This document shows positions 1 to 8,113 of a stretch of 64,000 nucleotides of DNA, one piece after another; the first letter of the stretch is position 1, and each line of letters opens with the position of its first letter. The stretch is from positions 57,349 through 121,348 of the forward strand of contig JACOEH010000007.1 of assembly GCA_024998685.1 (NCBI GenBank), written 5' to 3'. The position numbers and the translations under genes were made by a program. Under the pieces are notes generated by a model, which was not told the origin of the DNA, made no database searches, and worked only from the letters and a program-made list of their open reading frames with translations. The DNA is from Nitrospira sp. GTDB lineage: Bacteria; Nitrospirota; Nitrospiria; Nitrospirales; Nitrospiraceae.

Positions 1-1
1 G

Positions 2-631
2 GAATGTTCTCGGCCGATGGCCGAGGATACGCTCTTGTCGGGCACACCTGAACCGACGAGCTTGCCGTATGCGATTTCCAAGCTCGCAGGGACGTATCTG
101 TGTCTGGCCTATAACAAACAAGACCACGAGATCCGCTTCATTCCAGTGATTCCGAATAGTGCCTATGGGCCGTACGATAATTTTGACCCCAAATCAGCCC
201 ATGTCTTGTCCGCGCTGATGGCACGTTTCCATCAGGCCAAGGTGAACGGCGACGAATCGGTCGCCTTGTGGGGAAGCGGCTCGCCGAGACGGGAGTTCAT
301 CCATGCAGATGATATTGCTGCCGCCTGTGTGCATCTGTTAAGGCAAGACAATCTTACGGTCGAGCTTCCCCTCAACATTGGAGTGGGTCAGGATGTCTCG
401 ATTAAAGAACTGGCTGAATTGATCGCCGAAGTGGTGGGGTACAAGGGGCGGGTGGAATGGGATCGGACAAAACCTGATGGCGCGCCACGAAAACTTCTGG
501 ATAGTGCGAGGATTCAGTCGCTCGGTTGGAAACCACAGATCGGGCTTCCCGAGGGCTTGTCGGAAACCTATCGGTGGTATGTGGGCCATGTCGAGACGCA
601 GGCCGCATCCATGCAGGAAGTGCGTAGGTAA
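2..631 (+). CDS. NAD-dependent epimerase/reductase, GDP-L-fucose synthase-like (5' end outside window)
   Basis: The reading frame is open from the first bases of the window, so the N-terminal Rossmann glycine motif lies upstream and only the last ~210 residues are visible. What remains looks like a GDP-4-keto-6-deoxymannose epimerase/reductase (Fcl/ColC group) of the extended SDR family. The string PMAEDTLLSGTPEPT is followed by PYAISKLAG, which carries the Tyr-x3-Lys catalytic pair. NSAYGPYDNFDP and the REFIHADDIAAA stretch are also typical of this group. The first ATG in the frame (position 17) lies inside the conserved core and is not the real start. It opens a sugar-nucleotide module with the TPP enzyme, 3-dehydratase and nucleotidyltransferase downstream. 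Exact substrate cannot be read from sequence; another extended-SDR epimerase is possible. Confidence 0.85.
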   Translation, partial: ECSRPMAEDTLLSGTPEPTSLPYAISKLAGTYLCLAYNKQDHEIRFIPVIPNSAYGPYDNFDPKSAHVLSALMARFHQAKVNGDESVALWGSGSPRREFIHADDIAAACVHLLRQDNLTVELPLNIGVGQDVSIKELAELIAEVVGYKGRVEWDRTKPDGAPRKLLDSARIQSLGWKPQIGLPEGLSETYRWYVGHVETQAASMQEVRR

Positions 632-729
632 TCGATGAGGTCTTGGCTTTCGGTGCTCTGTAGAGTGATGGTTCAATGTGCGGGAACAATGGCCTGCGCA
701 CCCGTGCGCAATATGCGAAGGATGGGGAA

Positions 730-1329
730 ATGACGAAAGAAGAGTTGATTGCTTTTGAGGAAGAAATTGCGGTGTTGTTCAACGCGGGAAAGATTCGCGC
801 GCCCATTCATCTGTATTTTGGAAATGAAGAGGCGATGATACGAGTATTTCGTAACATTCGCGCTCAAGACTGGGTGTTCTGCTCGTGGCGGTCCCATTAT
901 CAATGCTTGCTGAAGGGCGTACCGAAAGATCAGGTCCGAGATGAGATCTTGGCCGGACGATCGATCTCCCTCTGTTTCCCCGAGCAGCGTGTGTTCTCCT
1001 CGGCCATCGTCGGTGGTGTCTTGCCGATCGCCGTCGGCGCAGCGATGTCGATCCGGCAGCGTGGAGAGGATGCGAAAGTCTACTGTTTCATGGGCGACAT
1101 GACGGCGGAGACGGGGATTGCGCATGAGGCGATCAAATACAGCCGGAACCATCGTTTGCCGATCCATTTCATTGTTGAGGACAACGCGAAATCGGTCTGT
1201 ACTGATACCAGAGAGGCCTGGAATCAGCCTCGTCTGAGTTTTGAAGACGCAGCGGATGAATACATCAGTTACTACCGCTACGAAACGAAGTACCCGCATG
1301 CAGGCGCCGGCGTCCGGGTTCAATTCTAA
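730..1329 (+). CDS. Thiamine-diphosphate enzyme, PP-domain subunit (transketolase/E1-alpha-like)
   Basis: A ~200-residue protein consisting essentially of a ThDP pyrophosphate-binding domain. The cofactor motif begins at GDM (residues ~122-124) and closes with VEDN (~149-152), as in transketolase and E1-alpha proteins; EQRVFSSAIVGGVLPIAVGA precedes it. I chose the ATG at 730 because AAGGA lies ~7 bases upstream; the frame can also be read from 676 with no good ribosome site. The next gene, 8 bases away, supplies the partner pyrimidine domain. The pair is shorter than a normal transketolase or E1 because there is no third C-terminal domain. Lying in a sugar-nucleotide cluster, it more likely modifies a sugar (for example two-carbon transfer) than serves central metabolism. 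This function is inference. Confidence 0.8.
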   Translation: MTKEELIAFEEEIAVLFNAGKIRAPIHLYFGNEEAMIRVFRNIRAQDWVFCSWRSHYQCLLKGVPKDQVRDEILAGRSISLCFPEQRVFSSAIVGGVLPIAVGAAMSIRQRGEDAKVYCFMGDMTAETGIAHEAIKYSRNHRLPIHFIVEDNAKSVCTDTREAWNQPRLSFEDAADEYISYYRYETKYPHAGAGVRVQF

Positions 1330-1337
1330 GGTGAGGC

Positions 1338-1874
1338 ATGAAATATTTTGATGAACTCAAACGGTCCATGAACTTCCTGGCACAAGACCCGCGGACGATC
1401 TTTCTCGGACAAGCGGTGTCCGTTGCCGGTACGGCGATGAGCAACACGCTCAAAGAGGTGCCGCCGGATCGCTTGATCGAGCTTCCGGTCGCGGAGGAAA
1501 TGCAGATGGGGATGACGAACGGCTTTGCCTTGACCGGGCTCATTCCCGTGAGTATTTTCCCGCGATGGAATTTCCTGCTCTTAGGGATCAATCAATTGGT
1601 CAACCACTTGGATAAAATTCACGTCATGTCCAACGGAGGGTACAAGACCAAGGCGATTATCCGGACGGGAATCGGTTCTCAGCGCCCGCTCCATCCGCAG
1701 CATCAGCATGTGGGCGACTTTACGGAAGCGATCCGCATGATGTGCGGCACGATTGAAGTCATTCGGTTGGAAGAACCGAAAGACGTGTTTCCCGCCTATG
1801 AGTGGGCGCTGCTGCGTGACGATGGACGCAGTACCATCATCGTCGAGTATGGAGACTATTACAACGAGAAATGA
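1338..1874 (+). CDS. Thiamine-diphosphate enzyme, pyrimidine-domain subunit (transketolase C-half/E1-beta-like)
   Basis: A 178-residue protein matching the pyrimidine-binding domain of transketolase/E1-beta enzymes. The segment ELPVAEEMQMGMTNGFALTG (residues ~48-67) contains the Glu that in this family activates the ThDP aminopyrimidine. VSIFPRWNFLLLGINQLVNH follows, as in E1-beta proteins. It starts 8 bases after the PP-domain gene, behind GGTGAGGC, so the two are surely co-translated and should form a heteromeric active site. The protein ends directly after the domain and lacks the transketolase C-terminal domain. An inverted-end repeat begins ~80 bases after the stop. Confidence 0.8.
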   Translation: MKYFDELKRSMNFLAQDPRTIFLGQAVSVAGTAMSNTLKEVPPDRLIELPVAEEMQMGMTNGFALTGLIPVSIFPRWNFLLLGINQLVNHLDKIHVMSNGGYKTKAIIRTGIGSQRPLHPQHQHVGDFTEAIRMMCGTIEVIRLEEPKDVFPAYEWALLRDDGRSTIIVEYGDYYNEK

Positions 1875-1952
1875 CGGCCTCTGACGGCGGAAAAACTTGG
1901 TTGATGCCGGAGTTTGGCCGGTTTCCATTCGATGCTGATACCAGAATCACTT

Positions 1953-2188
1953 CAGGATGCTCAAAAAGGCTGTCCAGCAAGGCCGCAGCGAGGTCCGCGA
2001 CGCGAAGAGTAATGAGCGTCACGTCTGCGGACGGGCGCGAGTCGGTGAGCGCCCAGTGTCTTCAAGGGCGAGGCGTAATCCTTTTTCACCCGCCCACCCC
2101 GAGCAGCCGAAGCTGCTCTGTCCCGACTTGGTACGTTGAGCCTCTGAACGATGTGAGAACGAAGCTGGCGGACTTTTTCAGCATCCTG
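1953..2188. repeat. Intergenic repeat element with inverted ends (MITE/REP-like)
   Basis: The 236-bp stretch between the TPP enzyme and the 3-dehydratase begins CAGGATGCTCAAAAAG and ends CTTTTTCAGCATCCTG. The ends are near-perfect inverted repeats over ~25 bp, with CAGGATGCT/AGCATCCTG exact. The inside is G+C-rich with several smaller dyads and has no convincing gene. The ribosome-binding site of the next gene (AGGTG) lies just past the right end, so the element sits in a 5' leader. I recall similar CAGGATGCTGAAAAAGTCCGCCAGC ends from Nitrospira-type genomes, but cannot check that here; only one copy is in this window. Confidence 0.7.
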
Positions 2189-2201
2189 TGAATAGGTGCC
2201 T

Positions 2202-3371
2202 ATGAAATTTCCGCTAATGCGCAACAACATTCTTCGTGAAGATCTGGATGCGGTGATCGAGCATCTCAAACAGGAAGATCCGATCCTGACGCATGGTCAG
2301 AATGTGCGGGCCTTTGAGGCCGAATGGTCTGCTTGGTTGGGAGTGAAGCATAGTGTCTTCGTCAATTCAGGAGCCTCGGCGAATCTCTTGACGATGGCCG
2401 TCCTGAAAATCCGCTATCCTGAGGGCGGTGAGGTGATCGTTCCTCCGTTGGCCTGGGTGTCCGATATCGCGTCGGTGCTGCAGAACGGATTCAAACCGGT
2501 GTTCGTAGACATCGATCCTCGAACCCTGGGGATGGATCCGGCGAAAATTTGTGCCGCCATGACGGAACGGACCCGCGCGGTGTTCCTGACGCACGTGCAA
2601 GGCTTCGATGGACTGGAGGATAGACTGTTGACCGAATTGCAGCAGCGACGTGTTCCACTGATCGAGGACGTGTGTGAGTCTCATGGGGCCACGCACCATG
2701 GCCGGAAATTGGGAAGTTTTGGGTGGATATCGAATTTCTCGTTCTACTATGCGCACCATATGAGCACGATCGAGGGAGGGATGATTTGCACGAATGATCA
2801 GGAGGTGTACCAACAAGCGCGCATGTTGCGGTCTCACGGCATGGTTCGAGAGGCCAACGACCCAACCGTGCTGGAGGCTTACCGATCAACGTACCCGGAA
2901 TTAAACCCTGATTTTATTTTTGCGTTCCCGGCCTATAACACCAGAAATACGGAGATCGGCGGCATCCTGGGCCGGAGCCAACTGAAGCGTTTGGATCGCA
3001 ATGTGAAGCGACGAACGGAAAATTTGCTGCGATTTCTGACGCAGATCGATTCTGCCAGGTACCGCATTGACTTCAAGGTCGAGGGATCGAGTAATTACGC
3101 GTTCAATCTCGTACTGAAGCATCCGGACAATGTATTGGTCGAGCGGCTCATGAACGTGATGCGCGAGGCAGGAATCGAGTTTCGACGAGGAAGCGCGGGC
3201 GGCGGCAATCAGATTCGCCAGCCGTATTTGCAAGGCATTGTTCCGAAAGATCACCACTTGCACTTTCCGGAAACCGAGCATGTCCACTTCTACGGTTTCT
3301 ACATCGGCAACTATCCGGATCTGCGCGATGAAGAGATCGATGAATTGTGCAAAGTTCTAAACTCCGCGTGA
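2202..3371 (+). CDS. PLP-dependent sugar 3-dehydratase, ColD/RfbH-like (DegT/DnrJ fold)
   Basis: A 389-residue aspartate-aminotransferase-fold protein of the DegT/DnrJ/EryC1/StrS family. The cofactor-binding stretch reads FSFYYAHHMSTIEGG, so the position of the Schiff-base Lys in aminotransferases is His185. In this family a His here is the hallmark of nucleotide-sugar C3 dehydratases: ColD acts on GDP-4-keto-6-deoxymannose, RfbH/E1 on CDP-4-keto-6-deoxyglucose. The RSHGM motif and length near 390 also fit ColD. NSGASANLL (~55-63) binds the PLP phosphate. The ATG at 2202 follows AGGTG; a GTG six bases earlier is less likely. No [2Fe-2S] cysteine cluster of the RfbH type is obvious, so ColD is the better match. 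The product would be a 3-deoxy-4-keto sugar nucleotide. Confidence 0.82.
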   Translation: MKFPLMRNNILREDLDAVIEHLKQEDPILTHGQNVRAFEAEWSAWLGVKHSVFVNSGASANLLTMAVLKIRYPEGGEVIVPPLAWVSDIASVLQNGFKPVFVDIDPRTLGMDPAKICAAMTERTRAVFLTHVQGFDGLEDRLLTELQQRRVPLIEDVCESHGATHHGRKLGSFGWISNFSFYYAHHMSTIEGGMICTNDQEVYQQARMLRSHGMVREANDPTVLEAYRSTYPELNPDFIFAFPAYNTRNTEIGGILGRSQLKRLDRNVKRRTENLLRFLTQIDSARYRIDFKVEGSSNYAFNLVLKHPDNVLVERLMNVMREAGIEFRRGSAGGGNQIRQPYLQGIVPKDHHLHFPETEHVHFYGFYIGNYPDLRDEEIDELCKVLNSA

Positions 3372-3378
3372 GAGTGCC

Positions 3379-4080
3379 ATGCCTTCGGCCGTAATCCTTG
3401 CCGGCGGACTCGGGACCAGGTTACGCAGCGCCGTGCCCGATCTTCCGAAGCCCATGGCTCCGATCAGCGGCCGCCCCTTTCTTGAATGCCTGCTCAATTA
3501 TTGGATCAGCCAAGGGGTCAGCCGATTTGTGTTGTCCGTCGGTTACCGGCACGAGGCCATCACGGAGCATTTTGGACCTCGATATAAAGGAGTGGAGATT
3601 GAGTATGTCGTCGAGGAACGCCCATTGGGGACCGGCGGCGGGTTTCTGGCTGCCGCGGAGAAAGTCGGCCGCCGCGAGCCGTTTTTGCTTCTGAATGGAG
3701 ATACCTACTTCGAGGTGGACTGGAACATATTACATGCCTATGCCTTGGAACACGACGCGGATTGGTGCTTGTCCTTATTCAGGACGAGTGAGAAGGGGCG
3801 GTACATGGGCATCGAGGTGTCGTCTGAGGGACGGATCACGTCGCTGAAGTCCGGCATTGAGCAGGGCTCTCGCCTTGCCAACGGGGGAGTCTATTGGGTG
3901 CATCCACGTATGTTATCCAAAGCTCCGCGTGTGGATGAAAAGCTGTCTTTGGAAGACGACCTGTTTCCTCGCGCCTTCGCCGCCGGTCGGCGATTGTTCG
4001 GCATCGAATTCAAGGGGACGTTTATCGATATCGGAGTGCCCGAGGACTATCATCGGGCTTCGGCTCTATTGGCAGGTTAG
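3379..4080 (+). CDS. Sugar-1-phosphate nucleotidyltransferase, HddC-like
   Basis: A 233-residue single-domain nucleotidyltransferase. The N-terminus AVILAGGLGTRLRSAVPDLP holds the G-x-G-T-R nucleotide loop, and PKPMAPISGRPF carries the catalytic Lys. LLLNGDTYFEVD holds the metal-binding Asp, and FIDIGVPEDY closes the fold. The GLGTRLRSAVPDLPKPMAP pattern resembles D-glycero-D-manno-heptose-1-phosphate guanylyltransferase (HddC) and relatives. It follows the 3-dehydratase by seven bases, so it is in the same operon. It probably makes the nucleotide-activated precursor for this module; which nucleotide and sugar it uses is not decidable from sequence. Confidence 0.8.
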   Translation: MPSAVILAGGLGTRLRSAVPDLPKPMAPISGRPFLECLLNYWISQGVSRFVLSVGYRHEAITEHFGPRYKGVEIEYVVEERPLGTGGGFLAAAEKVGRREPFLLLNGDTYFEVDWNILHAYALEHDADWCLSLFRTSEKGRYMGIEVSSEGRITSLKSGIEQGSRLANGGVYWVHPRMLSKAPRVDEKLSLEDDLFPRAFAAGRRLFGIEFKGTFIDIGVPEDYHRASALLAG

Positions 4081-4119
4081 GCCGACAGGAGCACTGTTCA
4101 TTAATCAGCAAAAGAGGGT

Positions 4120-5064
4120 ATGTCGATGAGTTACAACATTCTCGTTACCGGTGGCGCCGGCTATCTTGGCTCTACCATGGTCCCGGATCTTCTTCAGTTG
4201 GGGCACAAGATTATGGTGCTGGATAGCTTCATGTACAAGCAAGCCAGCCTCAACCATATATGCCATCACCCCAACTTTTCGGTGCTGAAAGGCGATATCC
4301 GCATTGAAAGCGTCATGGCGCCATTGATCAAGAAGGCCGACATTGTGATTCCGTTGGCCGCGCTGGTGGGGGCGCCGATGTGCAGCCAAGACCCGGTGGG
4401 CGCGACGACCGTCAACCATGACGCCATCATTCTCATGTTGAAGCTGATGTCGAAGCAGCAGATGGTCTTGATGCCGACCACGAACAGCGCGTATGGGACC
4501 GGTGATAAGAATAACTTCTGCACGGAGGAGTCGCCGCTCAACCCGATTTCTATGTATGCGAAGGAGAAAGTGGCCATCGAGAAGGAGCTCATGCAGCGGG
4601 AAAACGCGATCAGTTTTCGCCTGGCCACGGTGTTCGGGATGTCGCCGCGCATGCGGATCGATTTGCTGGTCAATGATTTTACCTACCGAGCCGTATACGA
4701 TCGTTTCGTGGTCTTATTTGAAAGTTCTTTCAAGCGGAATTACGTCCATGTGCGCGACGTCTCGCGCGTGTTCCAGCATGCCATTGAACATTTCGACACG
4801 ATGAAAGGTCAGATCTACAACGTCGGTCTGTCCGAGGCCAACGTGTCGAAGAGAGAATTGTGCGAGCATATCCAAAAACAGGTTCCCGACTTCGTGTTCC
4901 TCGATGCTCCGGTTGGAAAAGACCCTGATCAGCGTAACTATATTGTCTCCAATGCCAAAATAGAAGCCACCGGATTCAAGCCGATGTACTCGCTCGATGC
5001 AGGCATCGGCGACTTGATCAAGGGTTACACGATGATCAAGAACACGCGCTATGGGAATGTATAA
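4120..5064 (+). CDS. NAD-dependent epimerase/dehydratase (extended SDR)
   Basis: A 314-residue extended SDR. ILVTGGAGYLGSTMVPDLLQ at the N-terminus is the Rossmann nucleotide loop, followed by LDSFMYKQ and a GDIR acidic step. PTTNSAYG supplies the catalytic Ser/Thr region and MYAKEKV the Tyr-x3-Lys pair. YVHVRDVSR is the usual sugar-binding region. It belongs to the broad UDP-glucose 4-epimerase-like group seen in surface glycan clusters. The start at 4120 has GAGG nearby; an in-frame ATG at 4126 is an alternative. It closes the first sugar-nucleotide module, and its substrate is unknown. Confidence 0.8.
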   Translation: MSMSYNILVTGGAGYLGSTMVPDLLQLGHKIMVLDSFMYKQASLNHICHHPNFSVLKGDIRIESVMAPLIKKADIVIPLAALVGAPMCSQDPVGATTVNHDAIILMLKLMSKQQMVLMPTTNSAYGTGDKNNFCTEESPLNPISMYAKEKVAIEKELMQRENAISFRLATVFGMSPRMRIDLLVNDFTYRAVYDRFVVLFESSFKRNYVHVRDVSRVFQHAIEHFDTMKGQIYNVGLSEANVSKRELCEHIQKQVPDFVFLDAPVGKDPDQRNYIVSNAKIEATGFKPMYSLDAGIGDLIKGYTMIKNTRYGNV

Positions 5065-5124
5065 TCCAGCCGTTCTCCGAAACCCTCATTTGCAAGTAGG
5101 AATGAATGACTGAGCAATCGTAGC

Positions 5125-5763
5125 ATGCACTCTAAGAATATCCCCGATGTTGTTCGGCATCCTGTGTCGGTCACGAGGACTCGCCGGGAAACGAGAAACG
5201 GACATCGTGGGGCCATCGTGTGGTTGACCGGATTGTCAGGATCCGGCAAATCAACGCTGGCGTATTCGGTCGAGGAAGTACTTCACGGGTGCGGCTTCCA
5301 GACCGTGGTGCTGGATGGGGACCATCTCCGCCATGGTTTGTGTCGCGACCTTGGCTTTTCGCCGCAAGATCGCCGGGAAAACATTCGCCGGGTCGGCGAA
5401 GTAGCAAAATTATTTATGGAAGCCGGCACCATTGTGCTCACGGCTTTCATTTCCCCCTATCGTGCAGATCGTGAAAACGTACGCGGATTAGTAGGTTCCG
5501 GAGATTTCATTGAAGTATATTGCAATGCGCCGATCGAAGTTTGCGAAGCCCGTGACCCCAAGGGGCTTTATCGAAAGGCCCGTCTAGGCCAAATTGCCGA
5601 GTTTACGGGAATCTCATCTCCCTATGAAGTTCCGTATGACCCGGAGATTATCGTGGACAGCGGAGCTGCGGAGATAGGTATTTGCGTGCAACGGATTATT
5701 GAAGAAATAGCGAAGCGCGGTATTTGCCGATTTCCACAGGCCTCAAGGCCGGCTCCACGATGA
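5125..5763 (+). CDS. cysC: Adenylylsulfate (APS) kinase
   Basis: A 212-residue APS kinase that phosphorylates APS to [13 protein letters not shown] (residues 36-44) is the Walker A loop. [32 protein letters not shown] and [13 protein letters not shown] are diagnostic CysC segments, and [12 protein letters not shown] binds APS. The C-terminal [12 protein letters not shown] is also typical. It is a stand-alone kinase with no ATP sulfurylase beside it. The PAPS-type sulfotransferase 2.3 kb downstream suggests that it supplies PAPS for sulfating the polysaccharide rather than for assimilation. The ATG at 5125 has a weak ribosome site. Confidence 0.92.
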   Translation: MHSKNIPDVVRHPVSVTRTRRETRNGHRGAIVWLTGLSGSGKSTLAYSVEEVLHGCGFQTVVLDGDHLRHGLCRDLGFSPQDRRENIRRVGEVAKLFMEAGTIVLTAFISPYRADRENVRGLVGSGDFIEVYCNAPIEVCEARDPKGLYRKARLGQIAEFTGISSPYEVPYDPEIIVDSGAAEIGICVQRIIEEIAKRGICRFPQASRPAPR

Positions 5764-5899
5764 ATGCGCGAGTCGGCAGCACGTTCTTGGGAAAAAGGAT
5801 TCGAGCCGTGCATGACATGGGCGGCCATGTGGGTCCCTGCGACAGCCTTGGCCGAATGTGCGCCGCCCAGACCCTCGCGATGAGGTCAGGGTTACACCC

Positions 5900-6715
5900 A
5901 TGTCGGGGATCTCGATGACGCCGATCGTCCAACTGCTGCGTAATCTCTATCATCATCAGACCCTTGTTTTTGCACTGGCGGTTCGAGAGTTGCAGAGCAG
6001 GTACGTGGGGACTTTAGGCGGCATTCTGTGGACGTTCGCGCATCCGCTCGCGGTGATTACCGTCTTCTATTTCGTATTTGCAGTCGGGTTCAGATCCCAG
6101 GGGCCGGGCCGTACTCCGTTCCTGCTCTGGTTCGTGTGCGGATTGGTGCCGTGGTTCTTTTTCAATGAAACGCTGTCGGCCGCGACCGAGTCGATTACCC
6201 GTCATACCCATTTGATCAAGAAGACGGTCTTTCCGTCCGAAATCCTTCCCGTGGTCAATATTACGGCCGGGCTGGTTCCTCATTCGATTTTTCTTCTTAT
6301 AGTAACGGGGTTGCTGGTCTGGTACCATGTGCCGTTTGCTGCGGGCCGATTGCTGGTCGTCTACTTCCTCTTCTGCACCTGTGTATTACTCGTCGGTCTC
6401 AGTTGGTTACTCTCTGCGATCCAAGTGTTCTATCGCGATGTTTCACATGCACTGTCCATCGTGCTCAATTTGTGGTTTTGGACCACTCCCATCGTCTGGT
6501 CACCAGACATGATACCCCAAGGGTATCGAGGGTTGTTGTTCTTCAACCCGATGTATTACATCATCGAAGGGTATCGAGGTCTGCTGATCTACAACGAAAT
6601 CATATGGCCGAGCGCACAGCACACGGTTTACTTCGGAGGCGCCGTCACGGTGATGTTTGCGGCAGGCGCCTATGTGTTCAGCCGGCTTAAGTCGGAATTT
6701 CCCGACGTCATATAG
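5900..6715 (+). CDS. Polysaccharide ABC transporter permease (Wzm-like, ABC-2 type)
   Basis: An integral membrane protein of ~270 residues with about six hydrophobic segments. LRNLYHHQTLVFALAVRELQ followed by SRYVGTLGGILW is the amphipathic N-terminus typical of Wzm/KpsM/TagG ABC-2 permeases. YRDVSHALSIVLNLWFWTTP and the NPMYYIIEGYRGLL motif before the last helix are also characteristic. It pairs with the ATPase gene directly downstream to export an undecaprenol-linked glycan to the periplasm. The start is uncertain (5858, 5900 or 5915 are all in frame); I prefer 5900 because the extra residues upstream look non-conserved. Confidence 0.88.
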   Translation: MSGISMTPIVQLLRNLYHHQTLVFALAVRELQSRYVGTLGGILWTFAHPLAVITVFYFVFAVGFRSQGPGRTPFLLWFVCGLVPWFFFNETLSAATESITRHTHLIKKTVFPSEILPVVNITAGLVPHSIFLLIVTGLLVWYHVPFAAGRLLVVYFLFCTCVLLVGLSWLLSAIQVFYRDVSHALSIVLNLWFWTTPIVWSPDMIPQGYRGLLFFNPMYYIIEGYRGLLIYNEIIWPSAQHTVYFGGAVTVMFAAGAYVFSRLKSEFPDVI

Positions 6716-6723
6716 TTTGTCTA

Positions 6724-8103
6724 ATGCATACCCGTACTGCCATCGCTGTCCGCAACGTATCTAAGAAATTCAAGTTGTTTAACTCTCCTAAGGATAGGCT
6801 CCTGGAAGCTCTGCATCCCTTGCGAAAGCAATATCACCGTGAATTCTGGGCATTACGCGACGTGTCTTTTGAGCTGAATCAAGGCGAAACAATCGGTATC
6901 CTTGGGAAGAACGGGTCTGGTAAGTCCACGCTTCTTCAGATCATTTGCGCTGTCATGCTGCCAACTAGCGGACATGTTCAGGTCAATGGACGGATTGCAG
7001 CGATGCTTGAATTGGGAGCTGGATTTAACCCAGAGTTTACAGGTCGTGATAATGCCATTCTCAATGGCGCGACTATGGGCATTCCTCGGAAGGAAATGCT
7101 GAAAAAGCTTCCATACATCGAGGCTTTTGCCGATATTGGAGAATTCTTCGACCGGCCCGTAAAAATTTATTCATCTGGAATGTATGCCCGTCTTGCGTTC
7201 GCCTGTTCCATTAATGTGGACCCCGATATTCTAATAGTTGACGAAGCATTGTCGGTCGGAGACGCCAAGTTTCAGAATAAATGCTTCATGCACTTCAAAA
7301 GATTCCAAGCCGAAGGTAAGACGATCATATTAGTGAGTCACAGTACCGACGCTATTTTGCGCCAATGCACGAGAGCTTTGTTGATCAATGGCGGTAGAGT
7401 AATGGCTGAGGGTGAACCGCAGTCCGTGATCGATCGATATTACCAGCTCCTATTTCCATCCAGCCGAGGAAATGAATGTGCCGATTTCAGACCGGAGTCC
7501 TTGGATGACCGGAGAGATTTTGCATGCTTGCAGGGCAATGGTTTGCCGACACTCTTGCCTGGCGGAGTCAGTCATATGGTCGGAACTTGCGAAGATAGAA
7601 ACAGCTATAACAAGGACGAATTTCGATTTGGGGATAGGGAAGCTGAAATTGTCGATTACGTACTTCTCTGCGAGGGGCGCTTCTTTCCAATTGAGATACC
7701 TTCAGGCGCAAAGGTCAGCCTGTATGTCTGTCTGAAGATCAATAGCTTTGACGGGCAACTCAGTGCTGGTTTTGCCATTAAAACAGTAGATGCCGTTAAG
7801 CTATTCGGGGCAAACACTATATCCAGCGGGATCAGGATTCCGATGAAACAGCGGGAAATGATCTGGATACGGTTTGACTTCTTCATGAATGTCGGTCCCG
7901 GTGATGTATTCATTGATCTAGGTTGCGGGGACTGGACCGAGCCCCCAGCGCGCCCCTTGGATCGGAGGCATAGCATTATTCACCTGGTCGTCACTGGTAA
8001 CGGAAGATTTGACGGATTATCTAATTGCTTCGTAGATATATCGGTGATGGGCCAATCGCCCGTCGCGGGATTTGAGACTGCCCGCTCTATAGCCGCTGAG
8101 TAG
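6724..8103 (+). CDS. Polysaccharide ABC transporter ATP-binding protein (Wzt-like, with C-terminal substrate domain)
   Basis: 459 residues. The N-terminal ~240 form an ABC ATPase: Walker A GKNGSGKST (61-69), signature YSSGMYARLAFA, Walker B ILIVDEALSVGDAKFQNKC and the switch LVSHS. The remaining ~200 residues form a beta-rich Wzt_C-type domain. In known Wzt proteins this domain recognises the modified end of the O-polysaccharide and so sets chain length. It begins eight bases after the permease and completes the exporter. The gene is clearly more A+T-rich than its upstream neighbours and starts a low-G+C block running to ~14 kb, which suggests recent acquisition. The C-terminal domain may read a terminal sulfate or methyl group made by the next genes. 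Confidence 0.92.
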   Translation: MHTRTAIAVRNVSKKFKLFNSPKDRLLEALHPLRKQYHREFWALRDVSFELNQGETIGILGKNGSGKSTLLQIICAVMLPTSGHVQVNGRIAAMLELGAGFNPEFTGRDNAILNGATMGIPRKEMLKKLPYIEAFADIGEFFDRPVKIYSSGMYARLAFACSINVDPDILIVDEALSVGDAKFQNKCFMHFKRFQAEGKTIILVSHSTDAILRQCTRALLINGGRVMAEGEPQSVIDRYYQLLFPSSRGNECADFRPESLDDRRDFACLQGNGLPTLLPGGVSHMVGTCEDRNSYNKDEFRFGDREAEIVDYVLLCEGRFFPIEIPSGAKVSLYVCLKINSFDGQLSAGFAIKTVDAVKLFGANTISSGIRIPMKQREMIWIRFDFFMNVGPGDVFIDLGCGDWTEPPARPLDRRHSIIHLVVTGNGRFDGLSNCFVDISVMGQSPVAGFETARSIAAE

Positions 8104-8113
8104 GCTTTCCCCA

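Noticed and set aside
1871..2191. Open frames of 60-106 codons on both strands between the TPP enzyme and the dehydratase
   Set aside because: They read through the inverted-end repeat, and have no ribosome site or protein-like pattern.
2202..3371. Calling the DegT-fold gene a sugar aminotransferase
   Set aside because: The Schiff-base Lys is replaced by His185, the hallmark of 3-dehydratases.
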